NCBI GenBank assembly: GCA_950295325.1
Contig: OX485803.1
Span: 7,192,001 to 7,256,000, forward strand
Source: Polytrichum commune
Lineage: Eukaryota; Streptophyta; Polytrichopsida; Polytrichales; Polytrichaceae
Reading direction: 5' to 3'
Length of the DNA: 64,000 bases
Numbering within the stretch: position 1 is the first letter of the stretch; the number at the start of each line of letters is the position of its first letter. Shown piece after piece: positions 23,069 to 34,334 of this stretch. The position numbers and the translations under genes are program-made. The notes below the pieces were generated by a model. That model did not search any database. It was not told where the DNA came from and saw only the letters and a program-made list of their open reading frames with translations.

Positions 23069-23574
23069 CTTAGGGCCACTTTACACACGAGACTAAGAGG
23101 ATGTGACCCTTACACCTCAAGCATTCTCATTGGTGGAAAAGGCGGAGCCAATTTAAGTTCGCTTCACACTGCACTTGACAGACCAGCAGAGTATGCAAAT
23201 GCACCATGGATGCAAAGCCTACATGGATTCCTACATGGCATCAAATGGATCATATTTCACGGTTACTTGGACTATTTTCAAAACTTACCTCTTCGAGGTA
23301 GGCCTCACACAAAACCATGAGACCATGGCACTCCAAACGCTCACAACCATTGATTTAGTCTATTTTATCATGTGTAAGGACCCACATGAATAGAAATCCA
23401 TTGAAATAGCATTTGATCAAGGGCCCAATCACATATGACTTCAAACTACACTTAAAATTTGTGACCACACTACATGATTTTGAAGGTGTATTGGGACAAC
23501 CTTTGGACACTTTCTTTTGGACTCTCACAATTTCATGGTCACGGCTCTTGGCTCGTGTGTGAAGCGGCCCTTAG
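23069..23574 (-). mobile_element. Mutator-like MITE, family A copy 3, intact 9-bp target duplication
   Basis: The left end CTTAGGGCCACTTTACACAC and the right end GTGTGTGAAGCGGCCCTTAG are inverted copies, with similarity continuing for about 30 bp. The element is flanked on both sides by GACTTGGGA (23060-23068 and 23575-23583). A 9-bp duplication is typical of Mutator-type transposons. At 506 bp it is longer than copies 1, 2 and 5. No coding capacity is seen. Its interior, read on the minus strand, contains the GCCATGTAGGAATCCATGTA box shared by the family. Confidence 0.85.
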
Positions 23575-23609
23575 GACTTGGGACCCGTGTGAGCCGGCCC
23601 TTACTTATT

Positions 23610-24134
23610 CGGTTGGTGTTCTTGCATTCCTCACTAACTTAAGTTAAGGAATTGGCAATGCATTTCAACCTTTTTCTTTGTTAGACGTTTCGGCTGCGCT
23701 CAAATTGTGCACTCAAAGAATGAGTCAACCAACTTGTTCCAAGACGAATCCCAATACATCCAAAAGTTGGACCTTATGTCTTGGCGAAACTTATGGCGAA
23801 TCTACTTAAGTATCGCAAGTTAGTGCCCGCATTGGAGGACGACTAAATCTTCAACTTTTTGTCCGACTTCCAGTGTATGATTTAACAATCTTGTTGCTCA
23901 AGGTCAGCGTAAACAACCCATTATCCCGTTCGTTGATCTTCGTACATAACACTCAAATGGGTCATGTTATTCAGTCATACATAACAATTTTAAGCAATGT
24001 GCGTTCAATCATGTAGGCCTTGAGAAATATAAGCATCGGATGCCCCAACCTGGTGTAAATTTAGATTTAATAAACTCAAAACGTGGTTCAGAATGTTTAC
24101 AATAATCAATCTGAGATAGACAACTAGTCTACTG
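23610..24134. other. Spacer, nothing recognised
   Basis: There is a more GC-balanced part near 23690-23950, but no supported coding frame. Confidence 0.35.
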
Positions 24135-24470
24135 GTGCGTTTTTTTTATTAGGATGTCTATATTTAAGTGGCAGGATATGACTACGTGTGATTCCAAGAG
24201 CGGATATCATAAATACATGTGCTTTGAAGAGATTGGACCGTGTGTTCAAAATATGATAACCATTTTAGTCTCAACGACCAACATAGTCAAGGGGGAGCTA
24301 CATGACCATTTAATGACCACAAAAGTTTTTACTTTGGCATTCATATGGCTCTACAAAATTATGAGGAAAGCGACTACAACCTCAATTTGGATTTGTTAAC
24401 CATCTTATACTAAACGCATGATTCAAATCCTAGAGAGTGGCCTAGTCGGAAAGACGAACTATGTGAGATC
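24135..24470 (-). repeat. Dispersed repeat family B, copy 4
   Basis: It contains, in order, GGATGTCTATATTTAAGTGG, AAATACATGTGCTTTGAAGAGATTGG-like words, CAACATAGTCAAGGGGGAGC, CATTTAATGACCAC, AAATTATGAGGAAAG and TGGCCTAGTCGG. This is the inverted order of the 10720-11075 copy. Only five G occur at the tract position. Confidence 0.7.
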
Positions 24471-26210
24471 CATCTCCCTTATTGTTGTAGGAAAAGAGGC
24501 ATACTAGGTACTACACTAATTAACCAAATTAGCGCATGTGGTCCTCATTCCTGGCACATGCACTATTTTGCCAAGTCTCAAATCCAATGAGCATGAACTT
24601 TCACATACTAAATTCATGAATACATGCTCACATAGGGAGGTCACTAGCTATGTACTTTTGTAAATTATGTGCAATCGGGAGTTATTTAAAGATGGGCTAT
24701 TTATCTAATTTTCTTGAATAATTGGCACCCTATTAGTAGATGAAATGGCACTTTAAGGTATTTTTCAAGACCCTATAGGTAAATATAATATACACGGTGA
24801 ACTTATTTTATAAACTTCATTTTATTTGTAAATTTTATTATTTATCAAAATCTTGGAATATTGACAAAATTGATGTTAATCTGTAATAAAAAAATACATT
24901 AATGAAAATTTCCAAGATTAAAAATTGTGCTCAATGCTAAATGTTGCAGTTTAGTGTGGTTATCTTCAAAAACATAAACAAAAACTTTAAAAAAGGAAAA
25001 AAAAATGGTTTTCACATTCAAGTTATGTGTGCAAAAACAAAACCAAATGAACCTACAACATGAGTCGAATATCCCACATTATTATATGAAAAGAATAATG
25101 CCCAACAATATTCTCTACAAGGGGCATGTGTTCAAGCTTGATTAGCAACAATGCAATTCTTACAACTATGATTTTCCCACAAATTCATCTAAGTTTTTAG
25201 CATCTAGAAGATTGAGCATATATATCTTCCTCATTGGATCATACTCCATTGTCATATTTGACATAATTGAATCATATACCCACTTACAATATGTTTGGTC
25301 ATGATGGAATTTGAGGTGTCATGGAGTAAGCATATAATAAACCATCATGATTTCACAGGTTAGCATGGAAACTCCCTTTTTATATGTAACCTTTTTTTGG
25401 GGGAGGTCAATGAGTTACCTTCACAATTCCCATTTCGTGCCAAATTTCCTCTGCATCATCTGAACCCGCCCAATGCACCACATACCACTGCCAACTCCTT
25501 GGAATATTGAAGTTGGGGTGTTGTTCTTGGTGTTGTGTTTCTTGGCAATTTTAAATGTTGAAGAAATTATAGTTTAATTTCTAGACACAAAAAAAAGATG
25601 ATCACATCATATTCCAATCTGCCCAACATGGAAGTGGGTGAGGAGGAGGCATTGATGTAGTTGTCATTGTTATTGAAGTACATTGAATTTGTAACTTGCA
25701 TAAGCATGTCCTTAAACAAAAATGGGTTGGCATTAAGTTGGGAAACCAAAATGGGCTTGAAGATTTTGATGTTTGTCACACTCCACGATCGACATAACTT
25801 TCACGATTGCAATACTAGATTCTCTAGACACTTCATCACAATCCAACATATTTGAAATAACATGTTGTGTTTCATCCTCAATAATGAGTAGAAGAAGCAT
25901 AGTCTCCTCCATGACTGTGTCCTCTAGCATACACTCAAAGTTTTCATTTGCTTCTTTCATTTCAACCCTCAAAACTTCAACATCACCATCATTCACCATT
26001 GTAGGCTTATTGTTTGGGTTGTATTCTAGATGAGTTGGATCAGCTCTTTCTACAGTCCACGAAGTGTGGAACCATGCTTGTTGTGAAGAGGTGGTTGCAA
26101 CTTGTGTCTCAAACTTCGTTGGCTTTGCGTCGAAGTTGCAGATCGACTTGCAAGATCCAAAAGCCGGGTCACATAAGACCCTTCATGATCCAAAACACAT
26201 CCTCCAATAA
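24471..26210. other. Intergenic DNA, possible remnants of an unknown repeat
   Basis: No intact gene. Frames on both strands around 25567-26033 are open for 60-90 codons, and the minus-strand YINASSS...MLG segment (about 25610-25690) resembles the one near 1640-1690. The stretch 26076-26150 is repeated at 26286-26350 (GGTTGCAACTTGTGTCTCAA), an internal duplication that overlaps the next element. Confidence 0.4.
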
Positions 26211-26809
26211 CACTAAACTTCCTCAAAAGCACACACAAAACTCAGGGCCCACGACCATTACACTTCAAGCACTTTCATTGGTGGGAGAGGTAGTTGCAAC
26301 TTGTGTCTCAAACTTTGTTAGCCTTGTGTTAAAGTTGCATGACAGTTGCACTTCAAGCACTCTCATTGATGGGAGAGGTGGAGCCAGTCTAAGCTTGCCT
26401 CACAATATGCTTGAGGGACCAATGGAGTAAATGAATGCAAGATTACTAAAAAATCTACATGGATTTCTACATGGTATCAAATGGATTAGTTTCATGGTCA
26501 CTTGGATTATTTTCAAAAGCCACCTCTTGGAGGTGGGCCTAACACAACACTAGAGACCAAGGCACTTCGAAATCTCACAATTATTGATTTATTATATTTT
26601 ATCATGTGTGAGGACCCTACATCAATAGAAATTCCTTGAAATAGCATTTGGTTGAAGGCCCGGTCACATTTGACCTCACACTACACTTGAGGGCATGTGA
26701 CCACATTACATGATTTTGGAAGTGTCTTGGAACGGCCTTTGGACACTTCTTTTGGGCTCTCACAATTTCATGGTCGTGGCTCTTGGCTCGTGTGTGAAGT
26801 GACCCTAAA
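26211..26809 (-). mobile_element. Mutator-like MITE, family A copy 4 (rearranged)
   Basis: From about 26340 onwards it tracks the 23069-23574 copy block for block, for example CTACATGGATTTCTACATGG, ACCTCTTGGAGGTGGGCC, TTTATCATGTGTGAGGACCC and TTTCATGGTCGTGGCTCTTG. The right end GTGTGTGAAGTGACCCTAAA matches the family terminus. The left end is uncertain because a segment with GGTTGCAACTTGTGTCTCAA and CACTTCAAGCAC is duplicated there. Confidence 0.65.
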
Positions 26810-27415
26810 CCATGATATCCAAATGCAAACTTTTTAATTGGATGACTTTTAGTCAATTAAGGAAATTTCTCATTCAATTCAAATACATACATTGAACCTC
26901 AAATAAATTTTGTGTTCGTCCAAATATTACATACACTACTTTATTAATAAAAAATAAATACCACCTATACTTTTCACCTACCCTACTTTAGATGTTATTT
27001 TTTATGGGCCATTTTATCCAAGCTATAATAATTCCAATTTTTAAAAAATAAAAATTTCTCTGTTGAATTAAAAATACCCTATTTTTTCCTTGAGTGGTCT
27101 AATAGAATTTCGACAGTGACCTCCATGTACATGCTCACTTCCCATGCATTTCAAAAATTAGTGCGTTCCCTAAGGTATTTGTACATTGATTACATATATT
27201 TAGTGAATAGTGTTGTGATGAACAATACCTCCCTCACTAATTGATAGTCTACATCTATAAATAGTGACAAATACTCAACAAATTGTAATCTATGAATTTT
27301 TCCAATTCCTTAATTTTGATGTGATTTGTGAAGTGACATTATAGGTACATCACCAACTGAAAGCCAAAAGTCACAAAGGGAAAATCACCCAACTTTCCCT
27401 TTGTCAACTCATCAT

Positions 27416-27451
<36 letters not shown>

Positions 27452-27557
27452 ATGGAACAAATTGGGCACATAGTTGGTTACGGTGTGAGACCATTTTAGA
27501 TGTTTCACTCCTACATGACTTCTATTATTGGCAATATACATTACTACACTAAATCTA
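26810..27557. other. Intergenic DNA with (CT)n microsatellite
   Basis: AT-rich sequence without genes. A pure CT run lies at 27421-27448. Confidence 0.45.
27421..27448. repeat. (CT)n microsatellite
   Basis: About 14 CT units seen directly. Confidence 0.95.
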
Positions 27558-28410
27558 AAAGGTAGATGGGTCTTAAATGGCTTTTTTTTTTGACCAGCCG
27601 ACTTCTGCTAGGATATAAGACACGTAATTACTAAGGTAGAAAAATAGAAAATGGTGAAAATAAGTTGATTATGTCAAAAAGAGTGGCTTGAAATATGTGC
27701 AATATATTTCAAAGATGGAGCAGAAGAAGTGATGAGCAATGCAAGTTGTTTCATAGTTTTATTCTTTGTATTCAAATAGTTACATTTCCCACATAGGCAT
27801 GTAAGTCGAACCCCCTACTTTTATAGTAAAGTCTTTTTTTACCATCACAATATCCTACTTTGCTTACGAATGAACGCGAAATTGTCAACTCATTGGCACC
27901 CCAAAGTGATTCTAGGTGGTGTGAAACATGACCTATCCAACCAATCATTGCATCCGACCTATCGATGCATCGTTTTCATGCCATCCTTTTTACAATTAGC
28001 CATTTTGGGTCCACACAAGAATCATTCTACTCCTACTCTAGTGCACTGGTCCTGCACCAATAGTTTCATTCACCGTTTTCCATTTTTCTACCTAACGAGA
28101 TGGTTGGCAAATCCAAATTGAGGCCGTACCCACTTTCCTCATGATTTTTGGTGCTCAAATGAATAGCTTGTTCATTGTCAAAGTACATGATCACATGCTC
28201 ATTGATTGGTCGTCTACTATAGCGCCCCCCCCCCTCCCCTGCGGCCACATAATGTTGACTATTTTGATCTTAGAATAGTTTTCATTTTTTTGAGCACACA
28301 ATCCAATCTAGTTTAAAGACATGCATTTTAGTACCTGTTCTTAGAGCCACACCACTCCACATAACACTCAAATATAGGCATCCAAATGATAAGTAACCAA
28401 ATTAGGCACG
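27558..28410 (+). repeat. Dispersed repeat family B, copy 5, split by ~450 bp of other DNA
   Basis: The first part (27558-27635: GGTAGATGGGTCTTAAATGG, then CCGACTTCTGCTAGGATATA) and the second part (about 28093-28410: GGCAAATCCAAATTGAGGCC, TTTCCTCATGATTTTTGG, a run of C at about 28225-28237, ATAATGTTGACTATT) are adjacent in the 10720-11075 copy. The intervening 27636-28092 is probably a later insertion of unknown type. Confidence 0.65.
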
Positions 28411-28762
28411 TCCAACTTAAACATACAATTTAATGTGGTCCACACTATTCATGGATTATTCAATATCGACCCACATGAATTGTCTTGCAATCAATGGGCG
28501 ACAACTAGAGGGGGTGTCATATGATGCTTAGTGGTGTATGACAAATCGTGAAGACCACTCCAAATAACACAACACACCAATTTTAATGCTACACTAAATT
28601 CATACTTATTACAAGTGACCAAAGTAAATAACTTGTGATTAAGAATGCACTTTGGAAAGTTCTTCCGCACCTAACGATTGACTCTTCCATTTGAGCTGCA
28701 ATTTGAATAGCTTTCATAAGTGGAAATGTTTTGGCTACTCATACCAGGTGTGGTAACAATCC

Positions 28763-28905
28763 AAGATGACCCTAAACTACCGGATGATAGTGAAGAGGTA
28801 CTCACTACCAAATGAAGTGGTTGGTGGCTCAATTCTTGGCCGTGAAATCTTCTCTCTACTTGACAAGAAAACTATCAAGGTGGCCTTGTGCCCCCCTTTG
28901 TTCCC
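28763..28905 (+). repeat. SINE-like repeat, copy 2
   Basis: It matches 18648-18790 from GATGACCCTAAACTACCGG through TGGCCGTGAAATCTTCTCTC to TTTGTTCC. The B-box-like word is more degenerate here (GCTCAATTCTTGGCC). A C-tract and a (CA)n run follow directly. Confidence 0.5.
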
Positions 28906-28960
28906 CCCCCCCCCTCCCTCCCCCTCCTAAAAAAATACACACACACACACACACACACAC
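28903..28960. repeat. Poly-C tract and (CA)n microsatellite
   Basis: A long C-rich run with interspersed T is followed by a short A run and about 12 CA units. Confidence 0.9.
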
Positions 28961-29726
28961 TAGGTGTGATAAAAGCCAAGCTCGTAAATCGACTACACTA
29001 CACATATGATCTAGTATTGAAATTGATGTACCATGTTGGGGGTTTAGGGTTTAGGATGTACCAAATTGGTCTCTGTGATTGGTTGTAGCAACAAGTGTCT
29101 CATACCACCTTTCTCTGGCTACCACCCAGTGTTCACAATATCATTTAGTTCGATTGATGACAATTAAATGCACACCACACTAAATCACATGTATAATGTA
29201 GAGAAACTTGATGTCTCGTTTAAGGCATCTTTGATTGCTGCAAGATAAAGTTATATGGGGCCATGCCTTAAACCCCTCAAGGACCGGTGGGTCAAATTGT
29301 ACAGTGAGCGTAAAATGCAATGCAATGTTTTGCATTCCGAGACTGCATTTGGATACTACATGGACTCGTTTGTCCTTGGGATTTTCGTGAAGTCTCCTTC
29401 GATTGTGGCTCATCAGTTTCAATCGGTTGCTGTGCGATCCACATTCGCACAAAAAGTATGGAGAAAATCGAGGTAGCCGTCCTCGGATTCGGCACAATTA
29501 CACCTTTGCACGTGGCATACGACTTGGTATTTGGGGGTCTACAATTCACACACATAATAATTCTAACAAAGATAAGTAGATACTTGGGTGGGTTCAAAAG
29601 GAGACCCCCATCCAATAAATAGTCTTCGCCTACTATGTCATTTGGTGACCAAACAAGCAGGTAGTATAGTGTCACTTTGCCCTCGTGTCGTGGTCCAGGC
29701 CAATGGAGACTCTTCTCACGACACCA
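28961..29726. other. Intergenic DNA, overlapping open frames, no supported gene
   Basis: Three frames of 73-127 codons overlap on both strands between 29180 and 29675. They give no recognisable motif, and mutual overlap argues against any of them. Confidence 0.35.
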
Positions 29727-29940
29727 AATATGATATTTAGAGTGACTGACTATTTTTGGATTTACACAATGTTGTATCTTTTTACTTATTGAAATATATT
29801 TTTACCAAATAAAATTATCAATGTTCTATAATGCCCAAACTACCAATTGAACATTTGTTGGTAAAACATGAGATGTACAGTAAATAGATATAGCATTGTG
29901 TAACTCCAAATATCATATTTAGTGTAACAGCAAATGTATT
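29727..29940. mobile_element. Inverted-repeat MITE, family G copy 1
   Basis: AATATGATATTTAGAGTGAC at the left and ATCATATTTAGTGTAAC-type sequence at the right are inverted, with TTACACAATG / CATTGTGTAA further in. A relative lies at 41752-41968, sharing AAATATGATATTTAGTGTCA, the ACAATGTCCAAA-type middle and GAGATGTACA. Confidence 0.65.
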
Positions 29941-30807
29941 CTAGTAGGCTCCCTTCAGCTATAGGAAACCCATGATACTGCCTATCCCTTGAGCACGCCG
30001 TCAAGGGTGCCGCTTTTGTTTAGCTGACAAAGGTGGCTGTTGAAACAAATGAAACTTGCATGGGTCGTGACTGACCAAGATTTTGCCATGAAGCTAATTA
30101 TCATTCGGAACAGCATGTAACTACTAACTACCAACTACCAACCGCATTCTTCTTTGTTTTGTGGAATCTAAAATCTGGATACTCTAGAAAGTCGGATATT
30201 TAAGCATTCTTGTCAATGTAGATGGCGCAAATGTGTTATCGGGGAACACAAGAGGGTGTAGTCAAGCAACTGCATGAAAAATGAAGAATTTAGAAGCCTA
30301 TGATAGGGACTGTGCAGATATATTCCAAATGCATGATGATTCATTATATACAAGTGAGCATGATTAACTAACCTAGAAGGTTGTTCCTAATTAAATGCCC
30401 ACTTAGGGCGAGCGGCTAACATCAATGATCCTAATAGATTGTCTTATATGACTATTGATTGTCATAAACAGTGAAGACCGTGCCACGTACATTGAGGTTT
30501 CTGCGTCCGCTCTTGTTTGTGACGAAAACTTAGAATGCTTTAAGTTTTGCGTTCGTGGCCGTGGCGAGGGTAGAAATAGAATCAATTCAAACCTTGAGTG
30601 AGCATACTCAGAGGTTGTCACTTTGGGAAACCTTTTTTGATAGCAATATGGAGTTTCTGTTTGTTTCTCTGTAAGTTGCGCGATTGTATCCTAGTTGTTG
30701 TGGGTAGGTGGTTCATTTTAGCACTTGAGACCGATGGAGTTTTGATGAGAATTGGTGGAAGTTCTTCAGTTGATCCTTGCAGCTCAACATGAATCAGTCC
30801 AACTTTC
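29941..30807. other. Spacer at the 3' side of the Copia remnant
   Basis: The 3' LTR of the Copia element would be expected here, but I could not identify a polypurine tract or LTR ends. No gene supported. Confidence 0.4.
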
Positions 30808-32103
30808 TATGGTCTATAGGAAAAGCCAATGTCTCCTTGTGAATAATTTCATTTTTGTGATCCATTTCAAACCGAGTCGAGCTCTCAACCTCTCGAATGT
30901 AACTATGCCCAATGGCTTACTCAAAATGACAGTCAATTGGTCTCTAGTAGAAACATAATCTAGAGTAACTCGACCTAACTCCATTTTTTCTCGAATGAAA
31001 TGGTGTCTAACATCCACATGTTTTGTCTGGGAGTGAATAATTGGGTTGGGAACTAGTAACATATTTCCCTGATTCTCGCAAAAATCATTATTCGAGTTGT
31101 GCCTTGCAATACTTGAATTTCTTGGAGTAGCATGCGCAACCATATGGCATGTTTCATACATTTTGTAAGTGCCATGTATTCAGCTTCGGTTGAAGAGAGT
31201 GTTGATGTAGTTTGGTTTTTATTGTTCCAGGTAATGGGTGCCTCTCTCAACCTAAAAAGATATCATGTTGTGGATTTTCTATCATGTGAATCTCATGCCT
31301 AGTCTGCATGTACATGTCTAGTTAAGATGTATGAATCTCCTTGTTTGTAGCACAAACCTAGGTTCGTGGTCCCCTTTAGATATCTAAAGATGTCTTTAAC
31401 TACTAGCGTATGAGGTACTTTAGGTTGGTTCATGTATCTACTAACAATGCTAAGTAAATAAGCTATGTCAAGTCTAGATTGAATTAAATAGATAAGTTTC
31501 CCCACCATTCTTTCATATAGTTTTGCATCAACATAGGGTTGCTCCACATTTATCTTAAATTTAGTCCCTTCCAACATAGGAATGGGGGAAGGATTGTAGT
31601 CAATGAATCCAAAGTCCTCCAATGTAGTTGTTATATACCTCCTTTGAGTCATAGTAATTTCACACTCATGAAATATAAACTCAATTGCTAGTGAGTGAGA
31701 GAGAATTCCTAGGTCTATCATAGAGAATCGGTTTTTGATTTCTTCTTGTAACTAATTGATTTTCTCAACATGTCACCAATCATATAGAGATCATCTACGT
31801 ACATAATGAATATAGTTATTCTCCTTCCTTCTTTAGAATAATAGAGATTGTAGTCAACATATGATTTTAACAACCCTTTCTCACTTAGAAAGGAATCTAT
31901 GTTACTATACCAAGCTACGGGGGCTTGCTTAAGCCCATAAAGAGCCTTAAGAAGCTTGCATACACGTTCTTTTTTCCTTGGCCCTTTGGTTGCTTGGTAT
32001 AGAGATCACAAATAATGTCTCCGTTGAGAAATGCAGTGACTACATCCAAATGAATTTTTTTTCACCCCATGTGAGCAACTAGAGCCATTGATGTGCATAG
32101 AGT
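30808..32103 (-). pseudogene. Ty1/Copia polymerase, C-terminal part of reverse transcriptase plus RNase H
   Basis: Minus-strand translation shows reverse transcriptase motifs in order: LDVVTAFLNGD (about 32015-32056), LYGLKQAPVAWY (about 31905-31945) and YVDD (about 31790-31806). Then comes the linker GKLIYLIQSRLDIAY...VSRYMNQP (about 31435-31510). RNase H with TEAEYMAL follows (about 31170-31195), then the pol C-terminal QL..ILSKPLG block near 30915. Stops and frameshifts interrupt it, for example a stop in the segment before LDVVTAFLNGD and others between reverse transcriptase and RNase H. The N-terminal part of the same domain lies at 33336-33730, beyond the solo LTR that split the element. 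Confidence 0.9.
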
Positions 32104-33335
32104 GTTCCTATGAGCCCAAAATGGTTGCTCATATTTGTTTTATGTTTAGAACTTATTTAGAATTGCATTTGAGGTCATTATTGAAATATCAAAAAGTATA
32201 AAAAGAGTGAGGCTTGGTGTGGATTTATGTTTTAGGCCTTAAGCCTATTTTGTGTGGTTAATTAGAAGCTTAGTGGCATTAGAGAGTGTGTTGGTTAAGT
32301 AAGTAGTGTTTGATGAAGCAAGGGGAAGGTCCTTCGGTTTAAGTGTTTGAATTGGGATCTATCTTGTTGGTTTAGGGGGTGAGGGTTTAGTGGATAGGAT
32401 AAGGTCCTACTAAGTAGGAGAGGGTTAAAGGGTTTGTGGTTTTGGGTGCCCTCTCCTCCTCTTCTTTCCTCTCTTCTTTTTTTCTCTCTCTCTCTCTCTA
32501 GGAAGTTGAGCTCTTAGAGCTCGGAAAAAAATGTGGGAATTAGGTAGGGGACTTAGTAGAATTAATGGAATTAGGAAGGGGAATTAGGTAGGGGACTTAG
32601 TAGGAATTAGTTAGGAGCGGCTGGGATTAGTGCTACTACTAAGGCTCTCGGACTGCTGGGATTAATGCTGGAGCAAGGCTCTCAGACTGCTGGGATTAAT
32701 GCTGGAGCAAGAGCTCTCGGACTGCTGGGATTAATGCTGGAGCAAGGCTCTCGGACTATTGGGATTAATGCTGGAGCAAGAGCTCTCGGACTGCTGGATT
32801 AGTTCTACTGCTAAGGCTCTCGGACTGCTGGGATTAATGCTGGAGCAAGAGCTCTCGGACTGCTGGATTAATGCTACTCCTAAGGCTCTCGGACTGTTGG
32901 GATTAATGCTGGAGCAAGGCTCTCTGACTGTTGGATTAGTGCTACTGCTAAGGCTCTCGGACTACTGGGATTAATGTTGGGATTAATGCTGGAGCCGGGT
33001 ATGGGCCAGGTATGGGCCGGGTAGGGCCAAGGGCCAAGGGCTAAGGTCTTAAGGGGGATTTTGCTCCACAATTAGAGGGTGGTCTGGGGGGTGAGCTTTT
33101 GGTAGTGAGTGAGGGTTGGTGTGTAAATTAGTGTAGGGGGAAGGGGATAGATAGGGAAGAGCACTTTTCAATGCTTGTACTCTCATTATGGAATAAATTG
33201 GTGTGCAAGAATTGATGGGAATTGAAATGGAGCTTTACTAGTTGGTAAGAGGGAGCTATGCGAACATGAATGTGATACCCATTCCCTCACCCGGACTAGG
33301 ACGCTTAAGGGTGGGCGGTTTGGCCTCACAGTTCC
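32104..33335 (+). mobile_element. Solo LTR nested in Copia polymerase, with 5-bp target duplication
   Basis: The 1222-bp insert (32109-33330) is flanked on both sides by GTTCC (32104-32108 and 33331-33335). It starts TATGAGCCC and ends GGCCTCACA, consistent with TG...CA ends in which one terminal G has mutated to A. Plus orientation is suggested by a CT-rich leader (about 32480-32500), an AATAAA at about 33191 and the GGACGCTTAAGGGTGGGCGG-type 3' end. It interrupts reverse transcriptase between its first conserved motifs, and the Copia reading resumes on the other side when the insert and one GTTCC are disregarded. No internal retrotransposon domain remains, so it is a recombination product. 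Confidence 0.8.
32615..33000. repeat. Minisatellite, about eleven units of 34-35 bp, inside the solo LTR
   Basis: Units share GGCTCTCGGACTGCTGGGAT. Two sub-types occur, one with GCTGGAGCAAG and one with GCTACTGCTAAG in the middle, and they partly alternate. The last unit degenerates into GGGCC-rich short repeats (about 32995-33045). The array opens a plus-strand frame of 71 codons, which I consider a by-product. Confidence 0.9.
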
Positions 33336-33730
33336 ATTTGACAATTGATGCAAAAGTCCCCTTCCTTTTGATGGAACCCTCTAGCTACTAGTCGAGCCTT
33401 CAATTTTGCATTATTTCTTGTTTGCTCCTTTTTCCACCTTATACACCCACTTGGTCATAATAGGAGTACGGCCTAGGGGCAAAGGAACTAATTCCTTGTG
33501 TGACTATCATAAATTGATTGCATTTCCTTAACCAGTTGCTTGCCACCCTGGATGAGTAGCAACCTTGAAAAAGCTTTGAGGTTCTTGAACCGAATTAAAT
33601 GCTATAAGGACATCATAACAAATATCTAGGGAAGAGAGAAGAGCGGAGGACACCAAGAAATTGAAGGATGGAGCAATGGCCCCTAACTCATAGTTTGCAA
33701 GGCAAGAAGGAAGAATATTGACACGCATGC
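33336..33730 (-). pseudogene. Ty1/Copia polymerase, N-terminal part of reverse transcriptase
   Basis: Minus-strand reading gives EPQSFFKVATHPGWQ, then KELVPLPLGRTPIMTKWVYK and GFHQKEG. These correspond to the conserved start of Copia reverse transcriptase (EP.s...a...p.W..A; W.lVplP.gr.pi..kWVykvK; ARl.a.GF.Q.eG). Stops lie in between. It is the other half of the 30808-32103 fragment, same strand. Integrase, protease and gag were not recognised further up. Confidence 0.85.
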
Positions 33731-34331
33731 TTCTGGTTCTAAGGCCATGAACGGATGGTAACTCTAATGGCCGAGGCCTTCAATGCCAAGTGCGACGAAT
33801 TGACGAGCAATTAGGAGTATCTTCCCAATGAATTGAAATTTGAACGTGAAATTGTCCATGGGATAATTTGATAGTCAAGGATCTCACGATGGGGTAAGTC
33901 TCTTGATTCTTGGACATGTTCACTAAAATTAGGTGCATGAGAACAACAAACCTCCACTTGCAGATAATAAAGGTACAGTTGCAAAGAAAGATACACAACA
34001 CATAAAGTTGGTCATGGCCAACTTACAACAACTTATTGATATCCAAATTCTGCTTGGAGATTATTGCCTTTTGCCCATGTTGAGGTCTCTGCATTCCTTG
34101 ATGCAATTTGCTCAATGTCGTGACTTGCTTGTATGTGATTATGTGGCAATGATGCAATCATGTATGGCCGAGATCGATATTTCCGAGGTTGATCCAAGCA
34201 CCACCTTTGCCCAAAATGTATTATGAGATTACAATTCACTCATCATATGAAACATGAAGCAATTCCAATGCCATGGATTCCAACGGATGCCCATGGGTTG
34301 GACTTGAACACCAAGGGCTTAGGGGACTTGT
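33731..34331. other. Spacer with an unassigned protein-like plus-strand segment
   Basis: The plus-strand frame 33933-34226 (97 codons) contains ILLGDYCLLPMLRSLHSLMQ and FAQCRDLLVCDYVAMMQSC, which look like real protein sequence. I cannot name the family with confidence. Its opposite orientation to the Copia fragment suggests remains of another element. Confidence 0.35.
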
Positions 34332-34334
34332 ATT

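Noticed and set aside
26014-26430. 138-codon plus-strand open frame
   Set aside because: It crosses a duplicated segment and the left part of a MITE.
29180-29675. Overlapping frames of 73-127 codons on both strands
   Set aside because: Mutually overlapping and without recognisable domains.
32759-32974. 71-codon frame with repeated GLMLEQELSDCW units
   Set aside because: It is the translation of the 34-35-bp minisatellite inside an LTR.
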